DNA of 64,000 nucleotides. It comes from Bradyrhizobium viridifuturi (GTDB lineage: Bacteria > Pseudomonadota > Alphaproteobacteria > Rhizobiales > Xanthobacteraceae). Location of the stretch: assembly GCF_001238275.1 (NCBI RefSeq), contig NZ_LGTB01000018.1:1-64000 (forward strand), read 5' to 3'. The position numbers and the translations under genes were made by a program. The first letter of the stretch is position 1. Each line of letters begins with the position of its first letter. The notes under the pieces were generated by a model. The model was not told the origin of the DNA, did no database searches, and saw nothing but the letters and a program-made list of their open reading frames with translations. Positions 16,775 through 24,673 of the stretch are shown piece by piece.

Positions 16775-17524
16775 TCATCGCGGCGCCAGCCCATTCCACA
16801 CCAGCGCCACGCCGGACAGGAACAGCAGCAGCAGCACGACGTCGGAGAAATTGCGGTCGCTGAGCGCGTGATAGAGCCGGGAGCCGAGCCAGGCGCCGAG
16901 CAGCGTTCCCGGAAAGGCGCAGGCGACGAGCCAGATCAGCTCTGTTGTCACCAACCCGCTTGCGATCTGGACCAGCAGCGCGGCGGCCAGAATGGTGAAA
17001 TTGAAGATCTGGAACACGCCGCGGCGCTGCTGCTTGCCCCAGCCGCGTACGCTCGCCCACAGGATCGGCAGCGGGCCGGACAGTCCGGCGAGGCCGCCGA
17101 GGATGCCGCCGGCAAATCCGATCGCGCCGTCGGCCCATTTGCCGCCGAACGAAATTGACATCGGCTTGCGTTGCAGGAACAGCAGGGTCGGAAACACCAG
17201 CAGGAAGACGCCGATCGTCAGCTTGAACACGTCGGGGTCGGCGCGGGCGATCAGCAGGATGCCGATCGGTACGCCGGCGAGACCGCAGATGACGAACGGC
17301 CAGACCAGGCGGAAATCGATCGTCTTCCAGATCGACGGCAGCGTGGAAATCTGCGCGATGACCGAGCACACCAGCACCAGCGGCACCGCAAGCGTCGGCG
17401 GCAGCACATAGAGCCAGATGCCGAGCGCCATCAGCGCGGTGCCGAAGCCGGCGAGACCGGAGACGAAACCGCCCGCAAGCGCGCCGAAGAACAGGATGGC
17501 GTAGCTCGCCGGGGTCATCCTCAT
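16775..17524 (-). CDS. TSUP (TauE/SafE, DUF81) membrane permease
   Basis: A 249-residue protein with about eight hydrophobic segments. The two repeats characteristic of the family are visible (GGFVSGLAGFGTALMALGIW near the start and GGILGGLAGLSGPLPILW in the middle). The start is taken at 17524 (MRMTPASYAILFF) or 17518; longer starts would add a soluble, unlike-family tail. TSUP members move sulfite, sulfoacetate or other organosulfur anions, but the substrate here cannot be told. It is convergent with the MATE gene (gap 24 nt) and divergent from the hydrolase at 17625. Confidence 0.85.
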   Translation of the reverse strand: MRMTPASYAILFFGALAGGFVSGLAGFGTALMALGIWLYVLPPTLAVPLVLVCSVIAQISTLPSIWKTIDFRLVWPFVICGLAGVPIGILLIARADPDVFKLTIGVFLLVFPTLLFLQRKPMSISFGGKWADGAIGFAGGILGGLAGLSGPLPILWASVRGWGKQQRRGVFQIFNFTILAAALLVQIASGLVTTELIWLVACAFPGTLLGAWLGSRLYHALSDRNFSDVVLLLLFLSGVALVWNGLAPR

Positions 17525-17624
17525 CTCGTTCTTATGATCGTTGCCGGGACGTTTACACGACGATGGCTGTGGGTACACTTCAAAATCGCGGCTCATCAAC
17601 GATAATCGGAATGGAAGCGTGGCC

Positions 17625-18341
17625 ATGACTGCGAATTCGCGAAAAACCTTTCTGGTCTGTCACGGCGCCTGGTCGGCAGGGTGGGCGTGGAAGAAGATGC
17701 ATCCCTTGATGCAGGCCGCCGGGCATCGGCTCGTCACGCCGAGCTACACCGGGCTCGGCGATCGCGCGCACCTCGCGCATCAAGGGCTCGACCTGGATGC
17801 CCATATCAACGACATGCTCAACGTCATTTCATACGAAGACCTGCGCGACATCGTGCTGGTCGGCCATTCCTATGGCGGCATGGTCGCGACCGGCGTCGCC
17901 GACCGGGTGCGCGAGCGCGTCGCGCAGATGATCTACATCGACGCCTTCGTGCCGCGCGACGGCCAGTCGCTGTTCGATCTCAACGAAGTCGCTATCGCGA
18001 GCATGCGCGAGGCTGCGCGCACTGGCGATGGCTGGCGCATTCCACCGATGCAGACGCCACCGGATACGTCCCCCGCGGACGTCGAGTGGCTCAGCGCGCG
18101 CCGCGTCGCGATGCCGATCAAATGCTTCGAGCAGAAATTGCTGTTGAATCGCGGCGAGACCAATCTGCCGCGCAGCTACATCTACGCCACCCGCATCCCA
18201 CCGGCGGATACGTTCGGCCAGTTTGCTGAACGCACGAAGCATGAGGCCGGCTGGCGCTACTTTGAGATCGATGCCAGCCACTCGCCGAACGTCACCGCGC
18301 CCGAGGCGCTGATGGCGTTGCTGCAAGAGATCGTTTCCTGA
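17625..18341 (+). CDS. Alpha/beta hydrolase (esterase-like)
   Basis: A 238-residue alpha/beta-hydrolase. The oxyanion motif is FLVCHGAWSAGWAW, nucleophile S82 lies in GHSYGG, and the probable catalytic H219 lies in DASHSPN near the C-terminus. The overall pattern resembles the plant methylesterase/salicylate-esterase-like group that is frequent in rhizobia. ATG 17625 is preferred over the far-upstream in-frame start. It is cytosolic with no signal peptide, and its substrate is unknown. A hairpin follows the stop. Confidence 0.85.
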   Translation: MTANSRKTFLVCHGAWSAGWAWKKMHPLMQAAGHRLVTPSYTGLGDRAHLAHQGLDLDAHINDMLNVISYEDLRDIVLVGHSYGGMVATGVADRVRERVAQMIYIDAFVPRDGQSLFDLNEVAIASMREAARTGDGWRIPPMQTPPDTSPADVEWLSARRVAMPIKCFEQKLLLNRGETNLPRSYIYATRIPPADTFGQFAERTKHEAGWRYFEIDASHSPNVTAPEALMALLQEIVS

Positions 18342-18350
18342 CGAGCCGCC

Positions 18351-18382
18351 ATTCCGGGACATGCGAAACATCGTCCCGGAAT
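18351..18382. terminator. Inverted repeat between convergent genes
   Basis: Perfect 10-bp arms, ATTCCGGGAC and GTCCCGGAAT, are separated by 12 nt. They lie just past the hydrolase stop (18341) and before the stop of the convergent gene (18405), so they probably act as a terminator or repeat remnant. Confidence 0.5.
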
Positions 18383-18404
18383 CAATCAGGTCCGCTTGTT
18401 CAGG

Positions 18405-18931
18405 TCATGCCCCCCGCGCGTCGCGCACGGCCTGAGCGACCTTCGTCGACTGCGACACCCGCCCGATTTTCGCGCCTGCAATGATTTTTCTACGGCGTTC
18501 GCTCGGCTTCGGCGCCATGCCTTCGCTCGCGGTGGCTCCGGCCGGTGGATGGGTCGTGAAGTTCGCGGCCCGGTGCAGCGCGAGGCTTTTCGGGCCGCTT
18601 CGACATGCGCGGTCCGGGCCGCCAGATTGTGCTGACGCCTGAGCTCCGTGTTTACCCGCTTCAGCGCAGCCGCGAAGACCTGCTTTCGCTCGGACGCATG
18701 CGCGGCGGTTCCCGGAAAGCTCGTCCCGCGCGCGTCGGCCTTGCCGCGGCTCTCGCGCTGCTTGTGCCGGCCGACCGTTCGCTCCTTGTCACGCATCTTG
18801 CGCAAGCGGGGCCGCATCGCCTCGAGCTCAGCCACCTCGACGTCATAGATGGCGGGATGATGCGTCAGGCGGATTGCTTCATATTCTTCGTGGTTGAGAA
18901 TGCTGCGCTCGAACTTGCAGGCGACCGACAT
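18405..18931 (-). CDS. Conserved-type hypothetical basic protein; frameshift near 18585
   Basis: ATG 18931 has GGGAGG 7 nt upstream. The protein begins MSVACKFERSILNHEEYEAI, is highly charged, and looks helical (VAELEAMRPRLRKMRDKERT). Around 18584-18585 the frame breaks: as read, the tail becomes an implausible Arg/Ser/Cys-rich run to 18386. Adding one C after codon GCC gives a sensible tail (ALHRAANFTTHPPAG... ending KIGRVSQSTKVAQAVRDARG) and stop TGA at 18405-18407. The repaired protein is about 175 residues. Function unknown. It stands 67 nt downstream of the sigma-1.1-like gene and may share its transcript. Confidence 0.6.
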
Positions 18932-18998
18932 TACCATTCCTCCCTTTGATTTTCTTGAATCCTGGGCAGAAGCACACGTCCGGTTCCAGCGAGCGGCC

Positions 18999-19178
18999 CT
19001 ACTTTCCTGCTTCGTCGTCCTTGAGGCGAATCCCCTCAGTCCGCAAAGCCGCAAAGAGAGCCGCGATATCTTCGGGCTCCATATTGTTGGGACACATCCC
19101 GTTGAGTTGTTCGGTCGTGATCGTGCCGCTGCTCTTGGCGACGTCTCGGGCCTTCGCCATGATCTTCTGAAGATCCAT
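18999..19178 (-). CDS. Stand-alone sigma-70 region 1.1-like small protein
   Basis: A 59-residue protein with GGAGG 7 nt before ATG 19178. The segment KARDVAKSSGTITTEQLNGM, then PEDIAALFAALRTEGIRL, matches the fold pattern of sigma-70 region 1.1 (G-x-[IL]-T-x-E-[EQ]-[IL]-N, ...PEDI...L...GI). In full-length sigma factors this acidic domain occupies the DNA channel of RNA polymerase. A free copy could modulate polymerase or sigma, but that is inference. It lies between rnpB and the basic unknown gene, all on the minus strand. Confidence 0.7.
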   Translation of the reverse strand: MDLQKIMAKARDVAKSSGTITTEQLNGMCPNNMEPEDIAALFAALRTEGIRLKDDEAGK

Positions 19179-19283
19179 CTGCGATCCTCCACGAAGCAGC
19201 CAGTCTAGCAGATGAGGCGCGATTGTGGTGCCGGATATGGCGAGGGGCCCGGCGTGCTGCGCCGAGCCCCTCATACTCCAAAA

Positions 19284-19694
19284 TATCAGCCGGCCTGTAA
19301 GCCGGGTTCTGTAGGGCACCATTCTTTCGAATGGTACGCGACGGCCATTCCTCTGGGACAAGGTTTGCACCTTGCCTCGAGCAACCTACCCGGACAGCGG
19401 GCCTGACATCGCCCTGCGGTGTTATCGCGCATGCGCGAACTAACCGCGTTGCCGTCCCTATTCGGTTTTGCTCCCGGTGTGGTTTGCCATGCCGTCTCCG
19501 TTGCCGGAAACGCGGTGCGCTCTTACCGCACCTTTTCACCCTTACCTCGCCGAAGCGGGCGGTTCGTTCTCTGTGGCACTTTCCCTGGGGTCGCCCCCGC
19601 CGGACGTTATCCGGCACCGCATGTCGATGGAGCCCGGACTTTCCTCCCCCGCGGCCTTTCGGCACCAGCGGGAGCGGCCGTCCGGCCGACTGAC
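19284..19694 (-). ncRNA. rnpB: RNase P RNA, class A
   Basis: On the minus strand the sequence holds the CR-I hallmark GAGGAAAGTCCGGGCTCC and the 3' segment AGAACCCGGCTTACAGGCCG. It also has the internal AAGGGTGAAAAGGTGCGGTA and ACCGCAGGGCG-type conserved pieces. The ends form helix P1: CAGTCGGCC (5', at 19692-19684) pairs with GGCCGGCTG (3', at 19296-19288) with one G-U. Length is about 410 nt, normal for alphaproteobacteria. It is the catalytic subunit of RNase P, which matures tRNA 5' ends. Exact ends are within a few bases. Confidence 0.95.
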
Positions 19695-19843
19695 GTCCAT
19701 GGCATGGGCGTTTCGGGCGGTCCCGTCAAGCCGGATTAGCCCCCCGCCAAGCCCGCCAAAATAATTTATCCTGAAGATGTCGTCCCGCCTGCCGCCCGTT
19801 CGACTGGGTGTCGGCGATCCAGCCGATCAAGAGGAGAGATGAG

Positions 19844-20203
19844 ATGCAGTACCTTTTGCTGATCTACCGGAGCGACGCGGAATATGGCCGCCTGAATGCC
19901 GACGACCGCAAGGCGGTGACGGCGGAGTACGGCGCCTACACCCAGTCCATCATCCAGAGCGGGCACTTCAAGGCCGGCGACGGGCTGCAGCCGGTGTCGA
20001 CCGCGACCACGGTGCGGGTCCGTGACGGCAAGACGCTGACGACCGACGGGCCGTTCGCCGAAACCCGCGAACAGCTCGGCGGCTACTATCTGGTCGAGGC
20101 CAAGGATCTCGACACTGCGCTCGGCCTCGCGGCACGGATTCCCGGCGCCAAGACCGGCTCGATCGAAGTCAGGCCTGTCATGATCTACGATAACCCGCGA
20201 TAG
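19844..20203 (+). CDS. DGPF/YCII-domain protein
   Basis: A 119-residue protein starting at ATG 19844 after GAGGAGA. It starts MQYLLLIYRSDAEY and contains the diagnostic LTTDGPFAETREQLGGYYLV, which places it in the DGPF (YCII-related) family with a ferredoxin-like fold. The catalytic role of the family is unknown. Such genes are routinely found beside ECF42-type sigma factors, as here (63 nt gap, same strand), so it is probably part of that sigma factor's regulon. Confidence 0.88.
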   Translation: MQYLLLIYRSDAEYGRLNADDRKAVTAEYGAYTQSIIQSGHFKAGDGLQPVSTATTVRVRDGKTLTTDGPFAETREQLGGYYLVEAKDLDTALGLAARIPGAKTGSIEVRPVMIYDNPR

Positions 20204-20266
20204 CGCCGTCATCTCCGATGGACACAGCGGCCGCTGTCGCCCGGCGCGGCCGCTGCGCAACGATCG

Positions 20267-21508
20267 ATGGTCATGACCCCGAGCCAGATCGAAAGAGTGT
20301 TTCGCGACGAGGCGGGCCGGGCGCTCGCCACGCTGATCCGCCTCGTCGGCGATTTCGATCTGGCCGAGGATGCGCTTCAGGATGCCTTCGCAGTCGCGTT
20401 GCAGCGCTGGCCGATCGGTGATTTCCCAGCCAATCCGCGCGCCTGGCTGGTCAATGTCGGGCGCAACAAGGCGATCGACCGCGTCCGCCGCGCGGTGACG
20501 TTTCGCGGCAAGCAGCAGGAGCTTACGCATCAATTGTTGCTGGATGCGGAGGCATCGCCCGAGCCGGCCGATGCGACGCTCGACGACGACATGCTGCGGC
20601 TGATCTTCACCTGCTGCCATCCGTCCTTTGCCGCCGAGGTGCAGGTTGCGCTGACCCTGCGCACGGTGTGCGGGCTGACGACGGCTGAGGTCGCGCGCGC
20701 CTTCCTGGTGAGCGAGGATGCCATGGCGCAGCGCCTGTTGCGCGCCAAGCAGAAGATCAAGCTCGCCGGCATTCCCTATGAGGTGCCGGAGCGCGAGGCA
20801 CTAGAGCCGCGCCTCACCGGCGTGCTCGCGGTGATCTATCTCGTCTTCACCGAAGGCTATGCCGCGACCGCCGGCGAGGATCTGATGCGGCCCGATCTTG
20901 CGCGCGAGGCGATCCGGCTGGCGCGGCTGCTCGATGGGCTGATTCCGGCGCGCGGCGAGATCAAGGGCCTGTTGGCGCTGATGCTGCTGCACGATGCGCG
21001 CCGCGCCGGCCGGCAGACCGCCGGCGGCGACATCGTGCTGCTCGAGGAGCAGAACCGTTCGCTGTGGGATGTAAGGCAGATCGCCGACGGTGTCAGGCTG
21101 GTCGAGGAGGCGCTGCAAATGCCGGGCCGGCCGCAATCCTATGCGGTGCAGGCGGCGATCGCCGCGCTGCATGCACGTGCGCCGAGCTATGAGGATACCG
21201 ATTGGCCGCAGATCGCCGGTCTCTATGAGGTGCTGCTGCGCATCAGCCCGTCGCCGGTGATCGAGCTCAATCACGCCGCTGCGGTGTCGATGGTCGACGG
21301 CCCGGCGCGCGCGCTCGATCTGATCGATGCGCTCGACGCGCGCGGAACCCTGAAGGGATACGACCAGCTGCCCGCGGTGCGCGCCGACCTGCTACGCCGC
21401 CTCGGCCGCAACGACGAAGCGCGGCAGGCGTATCTTGCGGCCACCGCCGCGACACAACTGGAGCCGCTGCGGCGGCTCTATGCGCGCCGCATCGCCGAGA
21501 TGGGGTGA
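20267..21508 (+). CDS. ECF42-type RNA polymerase sigma factor with long C-terminal extension
   Basis: A 413-residue protein. Sigma region 2 spans about residues 5-80 (RVFRDEAGRALATLIRLVGD, LAEDALQDAFAVAL, ANPRAWLVNVGRNKAIDRVRR). Region 4 spans about 110-165 (VQVALTLRTVCGLTTAEVAR, FLVSEDAMAQRLLRAKQKI). The ~230-residue C-terminal extension is helical and TPR-like. This layout plus the adjacent DGPF gene identifies the ECF42 group, which has no classical anti-sigma factor; the extension is thought to regulate activity. The start is 20267 (MVMTPSQ) or 20273. Confidence 0.88.
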   Translation: MVMTPSQIERVFRDEAGRALATLIRLVGDFDLAEDALQDAFAVALQRWPIGDFPANPRAWLVNVGRNKAIDRVRRAVTFRGKQQELTHQLLLDAEASPEPADATLDDDMLRLIFTCCHPSFAAEVQVALTLRTVCGLTTAEVARAFLVSEDAMAQRLLRAKQKIKLAGIPYEVPEREALEPRLTGVLAVIYLVFTEGYAATAGEDLMRPDLAREAIRLARLLDGLIPARGEIKGLLALMLLHDARRAGRQTAGGDIVLLEEQNRSLWDVRQIADGVRLVEEALQMPGRPQSYAVQAAIAALHARAPSYEDTDWPQIAGLYEVLLRISPSPVIELNHAAAVSMVDGPARALDLIDALDARGTLKGYDQLPAVRADLLRRLGRNDEARQAYLAATAATQLEPLRRLYARRIAEMG

Positions 21509-21547
21509 CGTCACCTCATCTCGTGCGCTGCTTGTAAAGGAACGTGC

Positions 21548-21766
21548 TCAGTACCCGGTCTTGGCCTTGGCGCCACCGGTCGATTGCCCGGTCGTCGTTC
21601 CACTCGACATGCCGGTCGTGGTGCCGGGTGCCATCTTCTTCTGTGCGTGATGGACCTTGTGGGTCTTGTGCATGGACGACGTGGACTTGCCTTGGGTCGT
21701 CATAGCGGCTGCCGGCGCGGCGATCAGGCCAACGGCGACAGCTCCCGCGATGAGTGCTTTGAACAT
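21548..21766 (-). CDS. Small secreted Thr/Lys/His-rich protein
   Basis: A 72-residue protein with GGAGA 7 nt before ATG 21766. The signal peptide (MFKALIAGAVAVGLIAAPAAA) is followed by a short hydrophilic mature part with HKTHKVHHAQKK, then TTTGMSSGTTTGQSTGG. The mature region has low complexity and is probably disordered and basic. Similar tiny secreted Gly/Thr/His-rich proteins are common in Bradyrhizobium. A metal- or surface-binding role is possible, but nothing decides it. Confidence 0.65.
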   Translation of the reverse strand: MFKALIAGAVAVGLIAAPAAAMTTQGKSTSSMHKTHKVHHAQKKMAPGTTTGMSSGTTTGQSTGGAKAKTGY

Positions 21767-21857
21767 GGACGAATCTCCACTCAGAGCGCCCCAACGAAGA
21801 AAACCGCACGTGGCGAAAAGTTCCTGTTTGCGCGCTGCAATCAGGGAAAAATCGGCG

Positions 21858-22730
21858 CTATTTCGATGCGGCCGCGGCAGCCTTCGCTGCGTCCGGCGGC
21901 AGGGACTCGAGCAGCGCGTACAACGTCGCCATGGTGGAACGGTCGGCGATCCCGTCGACGCGCTCGGGGCGGAAGTGGCGCTGGAAGGCGGTGACGACCT
22001 CCATGGTCGGGCCGTCGAACTTGCCGTTGGTCGGGATGTTGTAGCCGTAACGGCGGAACGCGGCCTGCATGTTGGAGACGGCATCGCTGATCGCACCGAG
22101 TTGCAGCGCGTCGCCGCGCACGATCGGCGCCGGCTGCACCCAGTGCCCGACGCCGGAATTGGCCAGCGAGTGCCACGGGAATTTCTCGCCGGGATCCTTC
22201 TTGCGCCCCGGCGCCACGTCGGAATGGCCGAGCACGCGATGCGAGACCACATTGCGACGAAGCATGATGCCGCGGCACAGCGCGATGACGGCCGCGATCT
22301 GGCGCAGCGGGAAGTCGGGATAACCCCAATCGTGGCCACGATTGACGATCTCGACGCCGATCGAGCAGGAATTGATGTCCTCCTCGCCGGCCCAGGCCGA
22401 GACGCCGGCGTGCCAGGCGCGCTTGCTCTCCGGTACGCACTGCACGATGCGGCCGTCCTCGAGCACGATGTAGTGCGCCGAGACCTCGGTGCCGGCGGTG
22501 CAGAGCTGGGCGATCGCGCCCTCCACATCGGGCATGCCGGTGTAATGCAGCAAGATCATGTCGGGCTGCCGGTCGCCCGCGCGGTCGCCGAAATTGACCG
22601 ACGGGATCACGTCGGAGGCAACAGAGGAATCCGGTGTGAACGTCTTCACGTCGGCCACGCCCTTCGGAACAGGAAGGACGCGCTGACGCTTCGGATCAGC
22701 GTTGCCGGACGAGGACGAACCAGAAGCCAT
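21858..22730 (-). CDS. N-acetylmuramoyl-L-alanine amidase (AmpD/AmiD type) with PG-binding domain
   Basis: A 290-residue Amidase_2 protein. Zinc ligands fit H62 (LLHYTG), H169 (VLGHSD) and D179 (GRKKDPGEKFPW), and E128 in IGVEIVN is in the expected place. A peptidoglycan-binding_1 domain follows at about 212-270 (MQAAFRRYGYNIPTNGKFDG). No clear signal peptide is present, so it is probably a cytosolic recycling amidase that cleaves the lactyl-L-Ala bond of anhydro-muropeptides. It lies divergent from the dcw cluster and shares the 495-bp control region upstream of rsmH. ATG 22730 is preferred; 22739 is also in frame. Confidence 0.9.
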   Translation of the reverse strand: MASGSSSSGNADPKRQRVLPVPKGVADVKTFTPDSSVASDVIPSVNFGDRAGDRQPDMILLHYTGMPDVEGAIAQLCTAGTEVSAHYIVLEDGRIVQCVPESKRAWHAGVSAWAGEEDINSCSIGVEIVNRGHDWGYPDFPLRQIAAVIALCRGIMLRRNVVSHRVLGHSDVAPGRKKDPGEKFPWHSLANSGVGHWVQPAPIVRGDALQLGAISDAVSNMQAAFRRYGYNIPTNGKFDGPTMEVVTAFQRHFRPERVDGIADRSTMATLYALLESLPPDAAKAAAAASK

Positions 22731-23225
22731 ACGAATCACTCAAACCCAAACCTGGAGAAAGCATTTTGACATATGGATAAACAAATAGGCGTTTACTATT
22801 CCTTTACCGTGCGGGGCCGCGCAATCGGCCTCTCGGGTTCCATCGGCTGCAAGATGCCCGTGCGATGATGCCCGAAGCAAAAGCCGAGGCTACCACTCGA
22901 AAGCGGATCAAAGTCGCGCGATTCTGCTAACCGATCGTCAACGTTTTCTTAACGTTAAGTGCCGTTACTGAGAGGTGAAGTGCCGAACCGGTTTCGGGGG
23001 ACGGCCACAGGACGCTGAGCCCCGCTGTTTGCGCGAAATCCCATGGAAACCCTCCAAATTCCGGTCGGATATCAGGATTTGCGGCCGAGGAGGGGAGTTG
23101 GCGCTGTCATCACGCGGCGGCATTTTCGCCGGAACGGCACGGGCTCCAGCGAGGATTCGAGACGCAATGGATCGGCGCGCAGCCAGCTTGCATGCCAGTT
23201 ACGCGGCCCTGCCCGGGGACCGCGC
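22731..23225. promoter_or_regulatory. Control region between amidase gene and rsmH; no mraZ
   Basis: The gap holds no mraZ and no convincing ORF; a 21-codon ORF near 22865 lacks a ribosome binding site. TTGACA at 22766-22771 and the AT-rich stretch to 22800 are the most promoter-like part. A direct repeat TTTAC-N6-TTTAC (22792-22807) has the 11-nt period of CtrA half-sites, with TTAC in place of TTAA. TTAACGTTAA lies near 22951. The dcw mRNA probably begins here with a long leader. Confidence 0.45.
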
Positions 23226-24221
23226 ATGAGCGAGCGCGCGCCGCGTCATATTTCGGTGCTGGGCCGCGAGGCGGTCGCGTATCTCGCGCCCCGCGCCGGC
23301 GGCATCTATGTCGACGCGACTTTCGGCGCCGGCGGCTACAGCCGCATGATTCTCGATGTCGCTGAGGCGCGCGTGATCGGCATCGACCGCGACCGTACGG
23401 CGATTGCGGGCGGCTTCGATCTGGTCGACGGTGCCGGCGGCCGGCTGACGCTGGTCGAGGACCGCTTCTCCGAACTCGCCGAGGTCTGTGCCGCGCAGGG
23501 CGTGGATAGGGTCGACGGCGTCGTGATGGATGTCGGCGTCTCTTCGATGCAGCTCGATCAGGCCGAGCGCGGCTTTTCGTTTCGTCTGGGCGGACCGCTC
23601 GACATGCGGATGGGCCAGAGCGGCCCGACCGCGGCCGAGGTGGTCGCGACCGCGACCGAAAAGCAGCTCGCCGACATCATCTACATCTTCGGCGAGGAGC
23701 GCCATTCGCGCGGCGTTGCGCGTGCCATCGTCGCCGCGCGCAAGGATGCGCCGATCACGACGACGGATGCGCTTGCCGACATCGTTGCGAAAGTCGTGCG
23801 CGCCAAGCCGAACGAGATCCATCCGGCGACGCGGACCTTTCAGGCGCTGCGCATCTTCGTCAATGAAGAGCTCGACGAGCTCTATTTGGCGCTCGCGGCG
23901 GCCGAGCGCGTGCTGAAGCCGGGCGGCCGGCTCGCCGTGGTCTCGTTCCATTCGCTGGAAGACCGCATCGTGAAGATTTTCCTCGGCGAACGCGGCAAGG
24001 TCGCGGCCGGGTCGCGGCATCTGCCCGAGGTCGCGCAGGCCGCGCCGAGCTTTCAAATCCTGACCAAGCGCCCGGTTGTGCCCGGAGAGGCCGAGATATC
24101 GGCCAATCCGCGCGCCCGCTCGGCCAAGCTGCGCGCCGCCGAACGCACCGCAGCGCCCGCGCATGCGGAGGACGATTTGCCGTCCTGGCCGCGTCTCGCC
24201 GACCTGAAGCGGGGAGGCTGA
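23226..24221 (+). CDS. rsmH: 16S rRNA (cytosine1402-N4)-methyltransferase RsmH/MraW
   Basis: A 331-residue protein with all family blocks: HISVLGREAV, the SAM-binding DATFGAGGYSRMIL, VVMDVGVSSMQLDQAERGFS, the RxGPLDMRMG block, EERHSRGVARAIV, HPATRTFQALRIFVNEEL and PGGRLAVVSFHSLEDRIVK. It methylates N4 of C1402 in 16S rRNA. ATG 23226 follows GGGGA; an in-frame upstream ATG at 23043 would add an unlike-family, Arg-rich extension. First gene of the dcw series, 2 nt before ftsL. Confidence 0.95.
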   Translation: MSERAPRHISVLGREAVAYLAPRAGGIYVDATFGAGGYSRMILDVAEARVIGIDRDRTAIAGGFDLVDGAGGRLTLVEDRFSELAEVCAAQGVDRVDGVVMDVGVSSMQLDQAERGFSFRLGGPLDMRMGQSGPTAAEVVATATEKQLADIIYIFGEERHSRGVARAIVAARKDAPITTTDALADIVAKVVRAKPNEIHPATRTFQALRIFVNEELDELYLALAAAERVLKPGGRLAVVSFHSLEDRIVKIFLGERGKVAAGSRHLPEVAQAAPSFQILTKRPVVPGEAEISANPRARSAKLRAAERTAAPAHAEDDLPSWPRLADLKRGG

Positions 24222-24223
24222 CG

Positions 24224-24673
24224 ATGCGCCTTCTCCATCTCCTCGTCATCGGCATGCTGATCTTCGCGGCGTCCTATGTCTACCGCATCAAGATGGAATC
24301 GACCGCGCGGGTCGAGCGCGTGCTGCAGCTCAATGCCGAGATCCGCGAGCAGCGCAACGCGATCGCCACCCTGCGCGCCGAATGGGCCAAGCTCGATGCG
24401 CCGCTGCGACTGCAGGGGCTTGCCGAACGCCACCTGCCGCTGAAGCCGCTCAACGCCAATCAGTATGATTCCCTGAAGAACCTGCCGGAGCGGCCGCCGA
24501 GCTTCACGCGGCCCGGTTCGCGCGATCCGATCGGCGCGATGATCGACACCATCGAGGCCGCAGCCGCGCCCGACAGCACGACCGGATCGATCGACAAGGC
24601 GGCGACCGACCAGCCGGCCGCCGACCAGCCCGCGTCCGACGATTCCGGGCAAGGCGGGGGAGACCAGCAATGA
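24224..24673 (+). CDS. ftsL: Cell-division protein FtsL
   Basis: A 149-residue bitopic protein. One membrane helix at residues 4-20 (LHLLVIGMLIFAASYVY) is followed by a coiled-coil (STARVERVLQLNAEIREQRN) ending at LQGLAERHLPLKPL, the usual FtsL sequence order. The C-terminal ~60 residues form an Ala/Asp/Pro/Gln-rich tail. Identity rests mainly on position between rsmH and ftsI and on topology, because FtsL sequences diverge strongly. The stop overlaps the ftsI start (ATGA). Confidence 0.88.
   Translation: MRLLHLLVIGMLIFAASYVYRIKMESTARVERVLQLNAEIREQRNAIATLRAEWAKLDAPLRLQGLAERHLPLKPLNANQYDSLKNLPERPPSFTRPGSRDPIGAMIDTIEAAAAPDSTTGSIDKAATDQPAADQPASDDSGQGGGDQQ

Noticed and set aside
19212..19764. 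Several plus-strand ORFs across the rnpB locus
   Set aside because: They are translations of the complement of RNase P RNA; the conserved RNA elements explain the sequence.
22865..22930. Short ORF (21 codons) upstream of rsmH as a possible mraZ remnant or leader
   Set aside because: No ribosome binding site and no similarity to MraZ; AT-rich chance ORF more likely.
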